Positions 50,614 to 60,576 are shown, counted from the first letter of the stretch. The stretch is DNA of 64,000 bases from JAXGXJ01 sp963816155 (GCA_963816155.1 CAWFJE010000008.1:6758-70757); one strand, 5' to 3'. The notes: generated by a model not told the origin, from the sequence alone. Numbers and translations: made by a program.

Positions 50614-51248
50614 GAAGCCACCCCCAGTCCGGCCCGGCGGGCGAAGTTACGATAGAAACGCAGGCCCAACGTGCTCGATTTCTCGGGGTGGAACTGCACG
50701 GCCGTTATGTTGTCGACCTCGATGGACGACACGAACGACACGCCACCGTAGTCCGTCATGGTGAGCACGGCCGCCGGCGAGCGGGGTACCACGGCATAGC
50801 CGTGCACGAAGTAGAAGGCCGCTCGATCGGGGATACCCGCGAGTACGTCCGAATCATGGAGGCATTCGATCTGATTCCATCCGATATGCGGGACCTTCAC
50901 CGTGTTCGGCAGCGCGCGCACGTCGCCGCGCACGAGGCCCAATCCACAGGAGCCAGGGTCTTCCTCACTACCCTCGAAGAGGAGTTGCAGACCCAGACAC
51001 ACCCCCAGGAAGGGCACCCCCGCCTGGATACGATCGAGGATGGGAGCCACCAGCGCAAGTTCCTCCAACTGGGCCATGGCCGCGCCGAAGGCGCCCACAC
51101 CGGGCAACACAAGCGCCGCGGCCGACGCCATGCGGGTCGGGTCGCGGCCTACTTCCACCTCCACGCCCACGTGCTCAAAGGCCTTCTGTACCGAACGCAG
51201 GTTCCCCGACCCGTAGTCGACCACATAGAGCGTGTCGCGACGGGTCAC
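50610..51248 (-). CDS. hisH: imidazole glycerol phosphate synthase, glutaminase subunit
   Basis: 212 residues of class I glutamine amidotransferase: VVDYGSGNLRSVQKAFEHVG, nucleophile in PFLGVCLGLQLLFEGSEE, and the His/Glu pair in AVQFHPEKSSTLGLRF. It supplies ammonia to HisF. ATGA overlaps tie it to hisB upstream and hisA downstream, indicating one translated unit. Confidence 0.96.
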   Translation of the reverse strand: MTRRDTLYVVDYGSGNLRSVQKAFEHVGVEVEVGRDPTRMASAAALVLPGVGAFGAAMAQLEELALVAPILDRIQAGVPFLGVCLGLQLLFEGSEEDPGSCGLGLVRGDVRALPNTVKVPHIGWNQIECLHDSDVLAGIPDRAAFYFVHGYAVVPRSPAAVLTMTDYGGVSFVSSIEVDNITAVQFHPEKSSTLGLRFYRNFARRAGLGVAS

Positions 51249-51868
51249 AGCACTCCTTTGGTGGAGGGGACGCCGACCACACGCGGATCGGTTGTGACGG
51301 CCACGCGCAGAGCCTTCGCGAAGGCCTTGAAGACCGCTTCGATGACGTGGTGAGCGTCGCCTCCCGCCATCACCCTGGCGTGCATGGTCATGCGCGCGTT
51401 GTTGGTGACGGCCCGGAAGAACTCGGCCACCAGTCCTGTGTCGAACCCACCGATGCTCTCAGCCACGGGACCACCCTCGTAGGCAAAGAACGGCCGGCCG
51501 CTCAGATCGAGGACGACGAGAGCCAGGGCTTCGTCCATGGGCACGAACGTGCTGCCGTAGCGGTTGATACCTTTCTTGTCTCCCACCGCCTGAGCCAGAG
51601 CCTGCCCCAGGCATATGCCCACGTCTTCCACGGTGTGATGGCCGCCGGTCTGAAGGTCGCCCGCGGCACGCACCTCGAGATCTAAGAGTCCGTGGCCGGC
51701 CACGAGTTCGAGCATGTGGTCGAAGAAGCCCAATCCCGTATCCACGGTCGACCGACCCGAACCGTCGAGGTCGAGCTTCAGCGTGATATCGGTCTCCCGC
51801 GTCTTTCTCTCGATGCTCGCTACGCGAGGAAGAGGCTCTCTCGGGGGTGTGGAGCTTTGCGGCTGCAC
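51245..51868 (-). CDS. hisB: imidazoleglycerol-phosphate dehydratase
   Basis: The monofunctional HisB: RKTRETDITLKLDLDG, TGLGFFDHMLELVAGHG, GGHHTVEDVGICLGQAL, NNARMTMHARVMAGGDAHHVIEAVFKAFAKAL, giving the di-manganese histidine clusters. GTG 51868 behind GGAGGAGAG gives 207 residues with a short leader; a GTG at VASIERKTRE is also possible. A 197-bp gap to hisD holds an inverted repeat GCGCCG/CGGCGC and no gene; hisC is absent. Confidence 0.94.
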   Translation of the reverse strand: MQPQSSTPPREPLPRVASIERKTRETDITLKLDLDGSGRSTVDTGLGFFDHMLELVAGHGLLDLEVRAAGDLQTGGHHTVEDVGICLGQALAQAVGDKKGINRYGSTFVPMDEALALVVLDLSGRPFFAYEGGPVAESIGGFDTGLVAEFFRAVTNNARMTMHARVMAGGDAHHVIEAVFKAFAKALRVAVTTDPRVVGVPSTKGVL

Positions 51869-52065
51869 GGTCTCTCCTCCGGTGATAGGACTGGGAAAGA
51901 TCCCGGGCCTGGAAGCCACCCTCGACCATGCCGGTACGGCCCGGGCCGGACACGTGAGGGAGGATAGCACAGAGCGGCGCTACGCCTGTCCGTACGCGCG
52001 CACGCGCGAGCCGGTGTGATCCAGGGTCCATTACAGCGCTGAGCGCCGTCCGGCGCCCCGGACTG

Positions 52066-53358
52066 TCAGTCGGTCTCGTCGGCACGCAACTGGGCCGACA
52101 TGCGGTGAAAAGCGAAGCCCTCGCTCTCGGCCAAGACGGCCAGGTGGGGGCTGAGCAGGCTCGCAGCCTCCTCCGGCATCTCCACGAATGACGACTTGCG
52201 CGTGAAGGTATCCACCGACAACGGTGACGAAAAGCGCGCCGAGCCCCCGGTAGGAAGGACGTGATTACTCCCGGCCACGTAGTCGCCGAAGGCGGTCGGA
52301 GTGCGGTGTCCGAGGAACACCGCTCCGGCGGAACGCACCCGGGGAAGGAAGGCGCGCGCATCCGCCAGATGGAGTTCGAGGTGCTCTGGGGCATAGACCT
52401 CGATGAACCGGGCTGCGAGGGCCCGGAAGTCCTCATCAGCGGCCGGATAGAAGGCCCATACACGCGCGTCCTCGCCCGGAGCGCGCAGATCCCCGCGTAG
52501 CCTCCCCAGGGCAGTCGCGACCCGCGTCACCAGCTCTTCCGACTCGGCCAGCAGCACGGCCTGAGCACCGCTCCCATGTTCCTCTTGAGCCAGCAGGTCG
52601 GCCGCGATCCAGGACGCATGAGCCGTCGCATCGGCAACCACGAGCACCTCGCTCGGTCCGGCCAGGCTATCGATGCCCACGCTGCCGTACACCTGGCGCT
52701 TGGCCTCCATCACGTAGGCGTTGCCCGGTCCGCAGATGACGTCCACGCGCTGGACCGTGGCCGTGCCGTAGGCCATGGCGGCTACGGCTTGAGCCCCACC
52801 CACGCGGAACACCTTCTCGATGCCCATGAGCCTCGCGGCCGCGAGGACCGAGTTGTTGACACTCCCGTCGCCTTGTGGCGGAGTGCAGATGATCAGCTCG
52901 CCCACCCCGGCCACCCGCGCGGGCACAGAGTTCATGATCACTGTCGACGCGTACGACCCCAGGCCGCCTGGCACGTAGAGCCCGGCGCGCTCCACGGGCA
53001 GATGCCGGATGCCGAGCAGTTGCCCCTGCGGACCGGTGTCTTCCCAGTCGGCAGCGAGTTCGTGACTATGAAAGAAAGTGCAGTTGTCACGCGACATCTC
53101 CAACGCCGCGATCAGGCTCGGCTCCACCTGGCGGTACGCGGCCTCCAGATCTTCGAGGGGCACGGCGATAGTGGCCTCTGTGGCACCCGCGAAGTCGAAG
53201 CGGGCCGTGGCTTCCACGACGGCAGCGTCCCCCCGCGCGCGCACGTCGGCAATGATGGCGGCTACGGTCTCCGCCACCTGCCGCCCGCTGGTCTCGGCCG
53301 GCCTGAGCGCCTCCACCGCACCGGGCAGGGAGGACTGCGACAACTCGGCGAACCTCAC
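52066..53358 (-). CDS. hisD: histidinol dehydrogenase
   Basis: Two-step NAD oxidation of histidinol to histidine, zinc-dependent. 430 residues with VPGGLGSYASTVIMNSVPARVAG, KVFRVGGAQAVAAMAYGT, VDVICGPGNAYVMEAKRQVYG, AGPSEVLVVAD, HGSGAQAVLLAES, PEHLELH and NHVLPTGGSARFSSPLS. GTG 53358 has GAGGAGG upstream, 41 bp after dnaE. It heads the his block (hisD, B, H, A, F); hisG, hisC, hisE and hisI are not in the window. Confidence 0.96.
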   Translation of the reverse strand: MRFAELSQSSLPGAVEALRPAETSGRQVAETVAAIIADVRARGDAAVVEATARFDFAGATEATIAVPLEDLEAAYRQVEPSLIAALEMSRDNCTFFHSHELAADWEDTGPQGQLLGIRHLPVERAGLYVPGGLGSYASTVIMNSVPARVAGVGELIICTPPQGDGSVNNSVLAAARLMGIEKVFRVGGAQAVAAMAYGTATVQRVDVICGPGNAYVMEAKRQVYGSVGIDSLAGPSEVLVVADATAHASWIAADLLAQEEHGSGAQAVLLAESEELVTRVATALGRLRGDLRAPGEDARVWAFYPAADEDFRALAARFIEVYAPEHLELHLADARAFLPRVRSAGAVFLGHRTPTAFGDYVAGSNHVLPTGGSARFSSPLSVDTFTRKSSFVEMPEEAASLLSPHLAVLAESEGFAFHRMSAQLRADETD

Positions 53359-53398
53359 CGCGCCCTCCTCACGGAAGGATCCTCACGGCGCGCGTTCC

Positions 53399-56300
53399 TC
53401 ACGGTCGCGCGCCCTGGCACACGCTGTCCTCGCCCAGAAGCTCCTTGAGTTCGGCAAAAAGACTGGCCTGCGGTTCCACCCGGTATCCGTCGCCGAAGCG
53501 CAGCCGCCGCGCGCCCTCGTTCCAGCGCACGTACATGTCCACCGAACACCGTCCCGGGAAACGGGACAGGATGCCCTTGAGATCGTCTATGACCGTACTC
53601 GGAAGGCGGTCACCATCCACGGTGAGCGCCAAGGGCTCCAGACCGGTCTTGGGCGTGAAGGCTTCCATGGCCAGAGGGATGAACTTGGTCTCGGCCTCGT
53701 CCTTGTGGTCCACGCGACCCTTGATCTTCACGACCTTGTCTTCCACCAGCAGGTCTTTCTGCTCCTGGTAGATGGCGGGGAAGCAGACGATCTCCACCGA
53801 TCCTTCCAGTCCCTCCACCGTGACGAACGCCATCATCTCGCCGGACTTCTTGGTGGTGATCCGCTTGACCGTAGCGATCATGCCCACGATGGTGGTGATC
53901 GAGCCGTCGGGGACCTCGCCCAGTTGGGAGATGAGATGCCCCGCCTCCTGCCGAATCTGCTGCCGCATGTCCTTGAGGGGATGGGAGCTCACATAGAGTC
54001 CCAGGGTCTCCTTCTCCAGAGCCAGGAGTTCTTCCTTGCTGAAGTCGTCCCGGGGGATCTCCACGGGCGGCGAGCCATTCGACCTACCCGCGCCCGATGC
54101 TCCGTTCGACCCGTTGGTCCCCGGAGCGGAGCCGCCGTTCTCGCCACCCGCTCCCTGCGCGGAGTCGGTCTCCAGAAGGAGGTCGAAGATAGAGCCCTGC
54201 CCTTTGTCAGTATCGGCCCGCACCTTCTTGCCGTGTGACATAGCCTGCGGAAGGACGAAGAGCATCCCCCGGCGAGAAGGCCCGATGGAATCCATGGCCC
54301 CCGACTTGAGCAGACCCTCGATGGCCCGCCCATTGACCATGCTGAGGTCCACGCGCTCACAGAAATCGAAGAGATCGTGGAAAGGACCGCCCCGGTCGCG
54401 GGCCTCCAGGATGCTGCGGATGGCGTTCTCCCCCACGTTCTTGACCGCGTTCAGGCCGAAGCGTATGCGCCCCTCCACGCCCCGGAAATCCACCACCGAC
54501 TCGTTGATGTCCGGCGGCAGCACCTCGATGCCCATCTCGTTGGCCACGTTCACGTAGAAGGGTACCTTGTCCTTGGTGTCCATGACGCTGGAGATGAGAG
54601 CAGCCATGTACTCCACGGGGTGGTTGGCCTTGAGATAGGCAGTGCGGTAGGAAATGAGGGCATAGCAGGCGGCGTGAGACTTGTTGAAGGAGTAGTCTTT
54701 CGCCTTCTCCATAAGGCCCCAGAGGTGGGTGGTGACCGCCGGCGCAGTGCCCGAGGCTTCCGCCCCCTGCCGGAACTTCGGTTCCAGCGCGTCCATCTTC
54801 TCCTTGATCTTCTTGCCGATGGCCTTGCGCAGGTCGTCGGCCAGAGAGGGTGTGAAGCCGGCGATGCGTTTCGAAATCTCCATGAGTTGCTCTTGGTAGA
54901 TGGCCACTCCGTACGTGGGGCGGAGTATCGGCTCCAGGCGCTCGTCCTCGAAAGTCAGCCTACTGGGATTCCGCTTGTTGCGGGCGTACTCGGGGATGAA
55001 CTGCATCGGCCCGGGCCTGTAGAGGGCCACTAGGGCGATAAGGTCGGCAAGTTCGGTGGGCTGGATCTCGCGCAAGGCGTCGCGCATGCCGCTCGACTCG
55101 AACTGGAACACCCCTTCGGAGTCTCCCTTGGCCAGCATGCGATAGGTGGGAGCATCGTCGAGAGGCACAGTCTCGATGTCGAAGCCGGGATGGCCGCCGG
55201 CACGGATGATCTTGACCGCGCTGTCGATTACGTCGAGGTTGCGCAGACCCAGGAAGTCCATCTTGAGCAGCCCCAGCTTCTCCACGTCGTTCATGGAGAC
55301 CTGGGTGACCACCTCGGCGTCCCCCTTCTGCATAAGGGGCAGGTACTCGGTGAGGGGGCCTTTGGAGATGACTACACCGGCCGCGTGGATGGAATCCTGA
55401 CGGATGAGCCCCTCCAACGGACGAGCGCGGTCGATGACCTCGTGGACCACGTCCTCGTTGTCGTAGGCGATACGCAGTTCGCATTTGGGGTCTTCCAGGC
55501 ACTGCTGCAGCGTGATGTTGAGGACTTCGGGCACCAACTTGGCTATGCGGTCGGCCTGGCCGTAGGGCACATCCATGACCCTGGCCGCATCGCGGATGGC
55601 CTGGCGCGCCTTGATGGTGCCGAAGGTGGCGATCTGCGCCACCCGGTCACGGCCGTACTTGTCGGCCACATAGTCGATGACCTTCTCTCGTCCGCTCACT
55701 GAGAAGTCGATGTCGATGTCGGGCATGCTGATGCGGTCGGGGTTGAGAAAGCGCTCGAAGAGCAGTTCGTGTTCGAGTGGGTCGAGGTCTGTGATGCCCA
55801 ACATATAGGACACGATCGAGCCGGCGGCCGAACCGCGGCCCGGACCCACCGGTATCCCCTGCGCCTTGGCGTAGCTCACAAAATCCCACACGATGAGGAA
55901 GTAGGGCGGGAAGCCCATCTTCTCCACCACGGCCAACTCAGTCTCCAGCCGCTCGCGCACCGCAGGAGTCGGATCGGTGCCATAGCGACGTAGCAGTCCC
56001 AGTTCGCACTGCTCGCGCAGGTAGGAAGCCTCCGTGTAGCCGTCGGGCACCGGGAAGGGTGGGATGAGCATCCTCTCCAGATCGATGTCCACGTTGCAGC
56101 GCTCCACGATCTCCATGGTGTTGGCGACGGCCTCGGGGTGGTCGGCAAAGGCCTCGAGCATCTCCTCCTCGCTCTTGAGGAAGAACTCCTGGGACGAGAA
56201 GCGCATCCGGTTCTCCTCTGAGAGGCGGGAGCCGGTCTGGATGCATAGCAGAACATCGTGCGAGACGGCGTCCTCTTCGCGCAGGTAGTGCACATCGTTG

Positions 56301-56959
56301 GTGGCCACCAGTTTGACGCCTGAGCGCGCGGCGACGTCGGCCATGCGGGAATTGATCTCGGCCAGTTCGGCGATGCCCGTCTCCTGCATCTCCAGGTACA
56401 CGTTGCCGTCGCCGAAGATGTCCACCAGCCGCTCCACCTCGGCGTCCGCGGCGGCGAACTGGCCGAACTGCAGGGCTTTGGACAGACGGCCGCTGGCGCA
56501 GCCCGAGAGGCAGATGAGTCCCTCGGCATGCTCGCGCAGGAGGGCGTAGTCCATGCGCGGCTTGTAGTAGTAGCCCTCCAGGAAGGCCGCGCTCCCCAGA
56601 GCAAGCAGATTGCGGTATCCGGCCTGGTCGCGCGCCAAGAGAGTGAGGTGCCAACGCTCCTCGTTGTTGCCTTCCTTGCGGAAGCGGTCTTCCACCAGGT
56701 AGGCCTCCAACCCGATTATGGGCTTGATGCCTGCCTTGCGGCACTGCTGGTAGAACTGGATGATGCCCGACAGCACCCCGTGGTCGGTGATGGCGACGGC
56801 AGGCATGCGCAGTTCCAGCGCCCGCTTCACCAGTTCATCCAGCTTGCAGGCCCCGTCGAGCGCCGAGTAGTGCGTGTGCACGTGCAGGTGGCAGAAGCCG
56901 GCCGGTTCCACGGAGGGGTCTTGGACGCTGTCGGAAAGGGGTCGGGGCGAAGACTGCAA
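53399..56959 (-). CDS. dnaE: DNA polymerase III alpha subunit
   Basis: 1186 residues. PHP domain at the start (FCHLHVHTHYSALDGACKL, AITDHGVLSG), the C-family catalytic palm with GRGSAAGSIVSYMLG and MPDIDIDFSVSGR near residue 414, fingers, helix-hairpin-helix region and a C-terminal OB fold (ISQLGEVPDGSITTIVGMIATV). A Gly/Asn/Ser-rich linker lies near residues 935-960. TTG 56959 has GGGAGAG upstream, and a clear promoter lies 100 bp further up. The PHP metal motif looks complete, so proofreading activity is possible. Confidence 0.96.
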   Translation of the reverse strand: MQSSPRPLSDSVQDPSVEPAGFCHLHVHTHYSALDGACKLDELVKRALELRMPAVAITDHGVLSGIIQFYQQCRKAGIKPIIGLEAYLVEDRFRKEGNNEERWHLTLLARDQAGYRNLLALGSAAFLEGYYYKPRMDYALLREHAEGLICLSGCASGRLSKALQFGQFAAADAEVERLVDIFGDGNVYLEMQETGIAELAEINSRMADVAARSGVKLVATNDVHYLREEDAVSHDVLLCIQTGSRLSEENRMRFSSQEFFLKSEEEMLEAFADHPEAVANTMEIVERCNVDIDLERMLIPPFPVPDGYTEASYLREQCELGLLRRYGTDPTPAVRERLETELAVVEKMGFPPYFLIVWDFVSYAKAQGIPVGPGRGSAAGSIVSYMLGITDLDPLEHELLFERFLNPDRISMPDIDIDFSVSGREKVIDYVADKYGRDRVAQIATFGTIKARQAIRDAARVMDVPYGQADRIAKLVPEVLNITLQQCLEDPKCELRIAYDNEDVVHEVIDRARPLEGLIRQDSIHAAGVVISKGPLTEYLPLMQKGDAEVVTQVSMNDVEKLGLLKMDFLGLRNLDVIDSAVKIIRAGGHPGFDIETVPLDDAPTYRMLAKGDSEGVFQFESSGMRDALREIQPTELADLIALVALYRPGPMQFIPEYARNKRNPSRLTFEDERLEPILRPTYGVAIYQEQLMEISKRIAGFTPSLADDLRKAIGKKIKEKMDALEPKFRQGAEASGTAPAVTTHLWGLMEKAKDYSFNKSHAACYALISYRTAYLKANHPVEYMAALISSVMDTKDKVPFYVNVANEMGIEVLPPDINESVVDFRGVEGRIRFGLNAVKNVGENAIRSILEARDRGGPFHDLFDFCERVDLSMVNGRAIEGLLKSGAMDSIGPSRRGMLFVLPQAMSHGKKVRADTDKGQGSIFDLLLETDSAQGAGGENGGSAPGTNGSNGASGAGRSNGSPPVEIPRDDFSKEELLALEKETLGLYVSSHPLKDMRQQIRQEAGHLISQLGEVPDGSITTIVGMIATVKRITTKKSGEMMAFVTVEGLEGSVEIVCFPAIYQEQKDLLVEDKVVKIKGRVDHKDEAETKFIPLAMEAFTPKTGLEPLALTVDGDRLPSTVIDDLKGILSRFPGRCSVDMYVRWNEGARRLRFGDGYRVEPQASLFAELKELLGEDSVCQGARP

Positions 56960-57059
56960 ACCGGCTCTCCCGCTGGTCTTTGGGGTACCCCTCCGGACAC
57001 TCCTCGCGCCCCCTATGGCAGGCTGCCGAGCGCGCGGAAGGATGGGTCACTACGGCATG

Positions 57060-57088
57060 ATTCTACCCGAAGCCGGGTGGCCCCTCAA
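57060..57088 (-). promoter_or_regulatory. promoter of dnaE-his
   Basis: On the minus strand TTGAGG (57083-57088) and TAGAAT (57060-57065) are spaced by 17 bp, in the gap after the FAH terminator. The untranslated leader would be about 95 nt. Confidence 0.6.
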
Positions 57089-57110
57089 GCACTCTGTACG
57101 CCTGTCAGAG

Positions 57111-57132
57111 AACAAAATCCGCTGTCAGCGGG
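57111..57132 (-). terminator. intrinsic terminator after the ilvE-cimA-FAH operon
   Basis: On the minus strand a short stem CCGCT-GAC-AGCGG is followed at once by ATTTTGTT, a small hairpin with a T tract, six bases after the FAH-family stop codon. It separates that operon from the dnaE promoter. Confidence 0.6.
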
Positions 57133-57137
57133 TTTCC

Positions 57138-57950
57138 TCAGCTCTCTGCGACCACGTGGTTGCGGAGGAAGCCCACCCCGTCGATCTCCACTTCGACCTC
57201 GTCGCCGGGCTGCAGAGGCCCCACTCCGGGCGGCGTGCCCAGCATGACGAGATCGCCGCGCTGCAGGGTCATGGCCTGGCTGAGCAGGGAGATGACGGTG
57301 TAAGGGTCGCGGATCATGTCCCGCACCTGCCCCTCCTGCCTCACCTCACCGTTGACCCGGGTCCGGATCCAGGCTTCGGGCAGAGGCGCCTCCGTCTCTA
57401 TGAAGGGGCCGGCCGCCGCGAAGGTGTCATAGCCTTTGGCCCGCCACCATTGGCCGTCGGCGGCCTGCATGTCGCGCTCGGTAACGTCGTTCGCGCAGGT
57501 CCAACCCAGGACGGCCCCCCGAGCCTCTTCGGGAGTCACCCTGCGCAGCGTGCGGCCGATGACGACAGCCAACTCGCCCTCGTATTCCACCTTGGTGGCG
57601 TCCTTGGGATAGACGATAGCGTCTCCGTGACCGACCAGGCTGGAGGGGGGCTTGAAGAAGACCATGAAGGGCGGCAGTTCTTTCTCCTGCAGATGGGTCA
57701 CCTGCTCGCCGGCCGACCTGCGGACCGACATCTCCTCCACGTGGAGGGGGAAGTTCCAGCCGATACCGAAGATCTTGCCTGGGACCACCGGGGGCAGCAG
57801 AGTCACCTCGTCGGCGGAAGCCATCGTGACCGTACCTCGGGAGCCGCAGGACACGTCTCCCCCGCCAAACTCGGAGTCCAACTGGTACCCGTTACAGGTG
57901 AGCAGCGCCGGATACACCTCGCCCTGGTACTCCACGCGCGCCATCTTCAT
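57138..57950 (-). CDS. fumarylacetoacetate hydrolase (FAH)-family protein
   Basis: 270 residues. The FAH-fold metal site is seen in KVEYEGELAVVIGRTLRRV (E-x-E...), CANDVTERDMQ and GKGYDTFA-like AKGYDTFAAAGPFIET, with MLGTPPGVGPLQPGDEVEVEI near the end. Family members hydrolyse or decarboxylate acylpyruvates. ATG 57950 behind GGGAGAG overlaps the cimA stop (ATGA). Its place after cimA suggests 2-oxoacid metabolism, but the substrate is unknown. Confidence 0.88.
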   Translation of the reverse strand: MKMARVEYQGEVYPALLTCNGYQLDSEFGGGDVSCGSRGTVTMASADEVTLLPPVVPGKIFGIGWNFPLHVEEMSVRRSAGEQVTHLQEKELPPFMVFFKPPSSLVGHGDAIVYPKDATKVEYEGELAVVIGRTLRRVTPEEARGAVLGWTCANDVTERDMQAADGQWWRAKGYDTFAAAGPFIETEAPLPEAWIRTRVNGEVRQEGQVRDMIRDPYTVISLLSQAMTLQRGDLVMLGTPPGVGPLQPGDEVEVEIDGVGFLRNHVVAES

Positions 57951-59560
57951 GCTCTCTCTCCCTTCACCGTGCCCTCGTACTGAAGGCGCAGCAGTCCGTA
58001 TCTGATGGAATCCACAAGGGCCTGCCACGAAGCCTCCACCACGTTCACGTCCACCCCCACGCTACCCCAGCTGTCACGCCCGGCGGAGGAATCGATGAGT
58101 ACGCGGGTCTTGGCCGCCGTGCCTTTGTTCTCGTCGAGGATGCGTACGCTGTAGTTCACCAAACGGATGTCCTGCACCAGCGGGAACTTGCGTTCGATAG
58201 CCTGACGCAACGCCTTGTCCAACGCGTTGACCGGGCCGTTCCCCTCGGCCGTCTCGATGAAGCGCTCCCCGCTCACGTGCACCTTCACCGTCGCTTCGCT
58301 CACCGTGTCGCCATCCTCCCGCTTCTCCACGATGACCCGGAACGACTCCAGCCGGAAGAACTCCACCTTCAAGCCCATCTCTCCCCGCAGGAGGAGCTCG
58401 AAGGAAGCATCCGCCGCCTCGTAGTGATAGCCGGCGTGCTCGCGTTCTTTCACCCGCTCCAGCACCCGTGTGGTCAGGTCTTTCTGCCCGCTGTCCAGCA
58501 ATCCCAGTTCTCGGGCCCGCTGGTCGATGGTTGCCCTCCCCGATAGTTCAGACACCAACACGTGTGGCGCGTTGCCCACCAGAGCCGGGTCGACGTGCTC
58601 GAAGGTGTGGGAATCCTTCCGCACAGCCGCCACGTGCATCCCGCCCTTGTGCGCGAAAGCGTTCTGCCCCACGTAAGGCTGATGGGGATCGGGCGACACG
58701 TTGCAGAGTTCGGCCACGAAACGAGAGGTGTCGGTGAGCTTGGCCAGGTCGCGATCGCTGACGCAGTCCCGCCCCATCTTCAACTTGAGCGCAGGGATGA
58801 TGGCGCACAGATCGGCATTGCCGCAGCGCTCTCCGTAGCCGTTGATGGTGCCCTGCACCGAGTCGGCCCCAGCCTCCACCGCCACCAGGGCATTGGCCAC
58901 CGCACAGCCGGCGTCGTTGTGGGGGTGGATCCCCACCCGGCACGTCGACCCCAACTCGCCCACCACACGCCGCACCACGCCCGGCATCTCTGTGGGAAGC
59001 GCGGCCCCGTTGGTGTCACACAGGCACAGCGACTCCGCACCCGCCTCGGCGGCCGCCCGTAGACAGGCCAGCGCGTAATCGGGGTGCGCGGCGTAGGCGT
59101 CGAAGAAGTGCTCGGCGTCGTAGAAGACGCGTTTGCCCTGGGCGCGTAGGAAGGCCACCGATTCGGCGATCATGCGCAGGTTCTCATCGCGGTCCACGCG
59201 CAGGACCTTCTTCACATGCAGGTCCCAGGTCTTGCCCACCACCGCGACCACAGGCGTCCAACAGGCTGCGAGTGCCGCCAGATTGACATCCTCCTCCGCC
59301 CTCGCCCCTCGCGCCCGCGTCATCCCGAAGGCGGCCAGTTCCGCCCTGCCCAGCGACGGCGCCTCCTGCTCCATGCGCCGGAAGAACTCGTCATCCTTGG
59401 GATTGGAGCCCGCGAACCCGCCCTCGATCACGTGTATGCCCAGGTCGGCGATGCGCAGAGCTATGCGCACCTTCTCCTCCACCGACACACTCAGCCCCTC
59501 GCGCTGCATGCCATCCCGCAGGGTGGTGTCGTAGAGCAGGATGTCGGCTGAGGTGGCCAT
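57947..59560 (-). CDS. cimA: (R)-citramalate synthase
   Basis: 537 residues. A catalytic barrel of the LeuA/CimA family: LLYDTTLRDGMQREGLSVSVEEKVRIA, HVIEGGFAGSNPKD, LCDTNGAALPTEM, GIHPHNDAGCAVANALVAVEAG, and GQNAFAHKGGMHVAAV. The C-terminal regulatory domain follows (LVNYSVRILDENKGTAAKTRVLID). The DGMQREG and GGMH pattern fits the long CimA type that condenses pyruvate with acetyl-CoA for isoleucine, not 2-isopropylmalate synthase. GAGG precedes ATG 59560. It pairs with ilvE upstream. Confidence 0.92.
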   Translation of the reverse strand: MATSADILLYDTTLRDGMQREGLSVSVEEKVRIALRIADLGIHVIEGGFAGSNPKDDEFFRRMEQEAPSLGRAELAAFGMTRARGARAEEDVNLAALAACWTPVVAVVGKTWDLHVKKVLRVDRDENLRMIAESVAFLRAQGKRVFYDAEHFFDAYAAHPDYALACLRAAAEAGAESLCLCDTNGAALPTEMPGVVRRVVGELGSTCRVGIHPHNDAGCAVANALVAVEAGADSVQGTINGYGERCGNADLCAIIPALKLKMGRDCVSDRDLAKLTDTSRFVAELCNVSPDPHQPYVGQNAFAHKGGMHVAAVRKDSHTFEHVDPALVGNAPHVLVSELSGRATIDQRARELGLLDSGQKDLTTRVLERVKEREHAGYHYEAADASFELLLRGEMGLKVEFFRLESFRVIVEKREDGDTVSEATVKVHVSGERFIETAEGNGPVNALDKALRQAIERKFPLVQDIRLVNYSVRILDENKGTAAKTRVLIDSSAGRDSWGSVGVDVNVVEASWQALVDSIRYGLLRLQYEGTVKGERA

Positions 59561-59601
59561 GTGGACCTCGGATCGTCAGACGCGCAGCGTCGCCCGAAGG
59601 C

Positions 59602-60480
59602 TCAGCCCTCGGGATACACCGCCGCGCCGCTGCTCAGCGCGTATTCGTGAAAGCGCGTGATGATCTCTTTGGTCAAAGGACCGGGCGCGCCCGTGCCGAT
59701 GGAACGCTTGTCGACTTCCACCACCGGCCCCACCTCTGCCGCCGTTCCCGTGAGGAAGGCCTCGTCGGCGTTGTAGACGTCGTAGAGGGTGTAGAAGCCC
59801 TCTTCGACCTCCAGCCCCATGTCTCCGGCCAACCGCATGGCCACGGCGCGCGTGACGCCCGGGAGCGCGCCCAGGGACGTGCTGGGCGTCATGAGCCGCC
59901 GTCCCTTGATGAGGAAGAAGTTGTCGGCCGTGCACTCACACACATATCCTGCCGTGGTGAGGAACAGCCCTTCGTTCACATCTCTGCCGCGTAGTTCGAG
60001 CGCCCCCAAAACGTTGTTGAGGTAGTTGAGGCTCTTGATCACCGGGTTGATGGCCTGGGGATCGTTGCGACGGGTGGCCAGCGTAACCACTTTGAAGCCC
60101 CGCTCATAGACCTCGGGCGGATAGAGCGTGATGCCGTCGGCGATGCAGAACATGCTCGACTGGGGACACTTGGACGGGTTCAGACCCAGATCGCCGATGC
60201 CCCGCGTCACGACCAGGCGCACATATCCGTTCCTGACCTCGTTGCGGCGGATGGTCTCCATCAGGGCCTCGACCACCTCCGGGCGGGAGATGGGCGGCTC
60301 GAGGGCGATGGCCTGCGCCGAGGCGTACAGCCTATCGATATGGGCGTCCAATTCGAACACCCTGCTGTTGTAGACCCGGATGCCCTCGAAGACCCCGTCG
60401 CCGTAGAGAAGGCCGTGGTCGAAGACGCTGATCTTGGCCTCGTGTTCGCCGTAGAACTCGCCGTCGATGTAGATCTGCAT
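59602..60480 (-). CDS. ilvE: branched-chain amino acid aminotransferase
   Basis: 292 residues, fold-type IV: IYIDGEFYGEHEAKISVFDHGLLYGDGVFEGIRVYN, PLP lysine in NPVIKSLNYLNNVLGALE, GYVCECTADNFFLI and FLTGTAAEVGPVVEVDKR. Last step of isoleucine, leucine and valine synthesis. ATG 60480 has GGGAGGA upstream. It heads the ilvE-cimA-FAH operon, consistent with threonine-independent isoleucine synthesis via citramalate. Confidence 0.94.
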   Translation of the reverse strand: MQIYIDGEFYGEHEAKISVFDHGLLYGDGVFEGIRVYNSRVFELDAHIDRLYASAQAIALEPPISRPEVVEALMETIRRNEVRNGYVRLVVTRGIGDLGLNPSKCPQSSMFCIADGITLYPPEVYERGFKVVTLATRRNDPQAINPVIKSLNYLNNVLGALELRGRDVNEGLFLTTAGYVCECTADNFFLIKGRRLMTPSTSLGALPGVTRAVAMRLAGDMGLEVEEGFYTLYDVYNADEAFLTGTAAEVGPVVEVDKRSIGTGAPGPLTKEIITRFHEYALSSGAAVYPEG

Positions 60481-60576
60481 ACAATCCTCCCGAGACCTGA
60501 CCCGTCCCAATCCGGCCCGACTACGTGGGGCGCAGCCCGGCATGCCGCCGAACATCACCGAGCATCGAAGTATACG

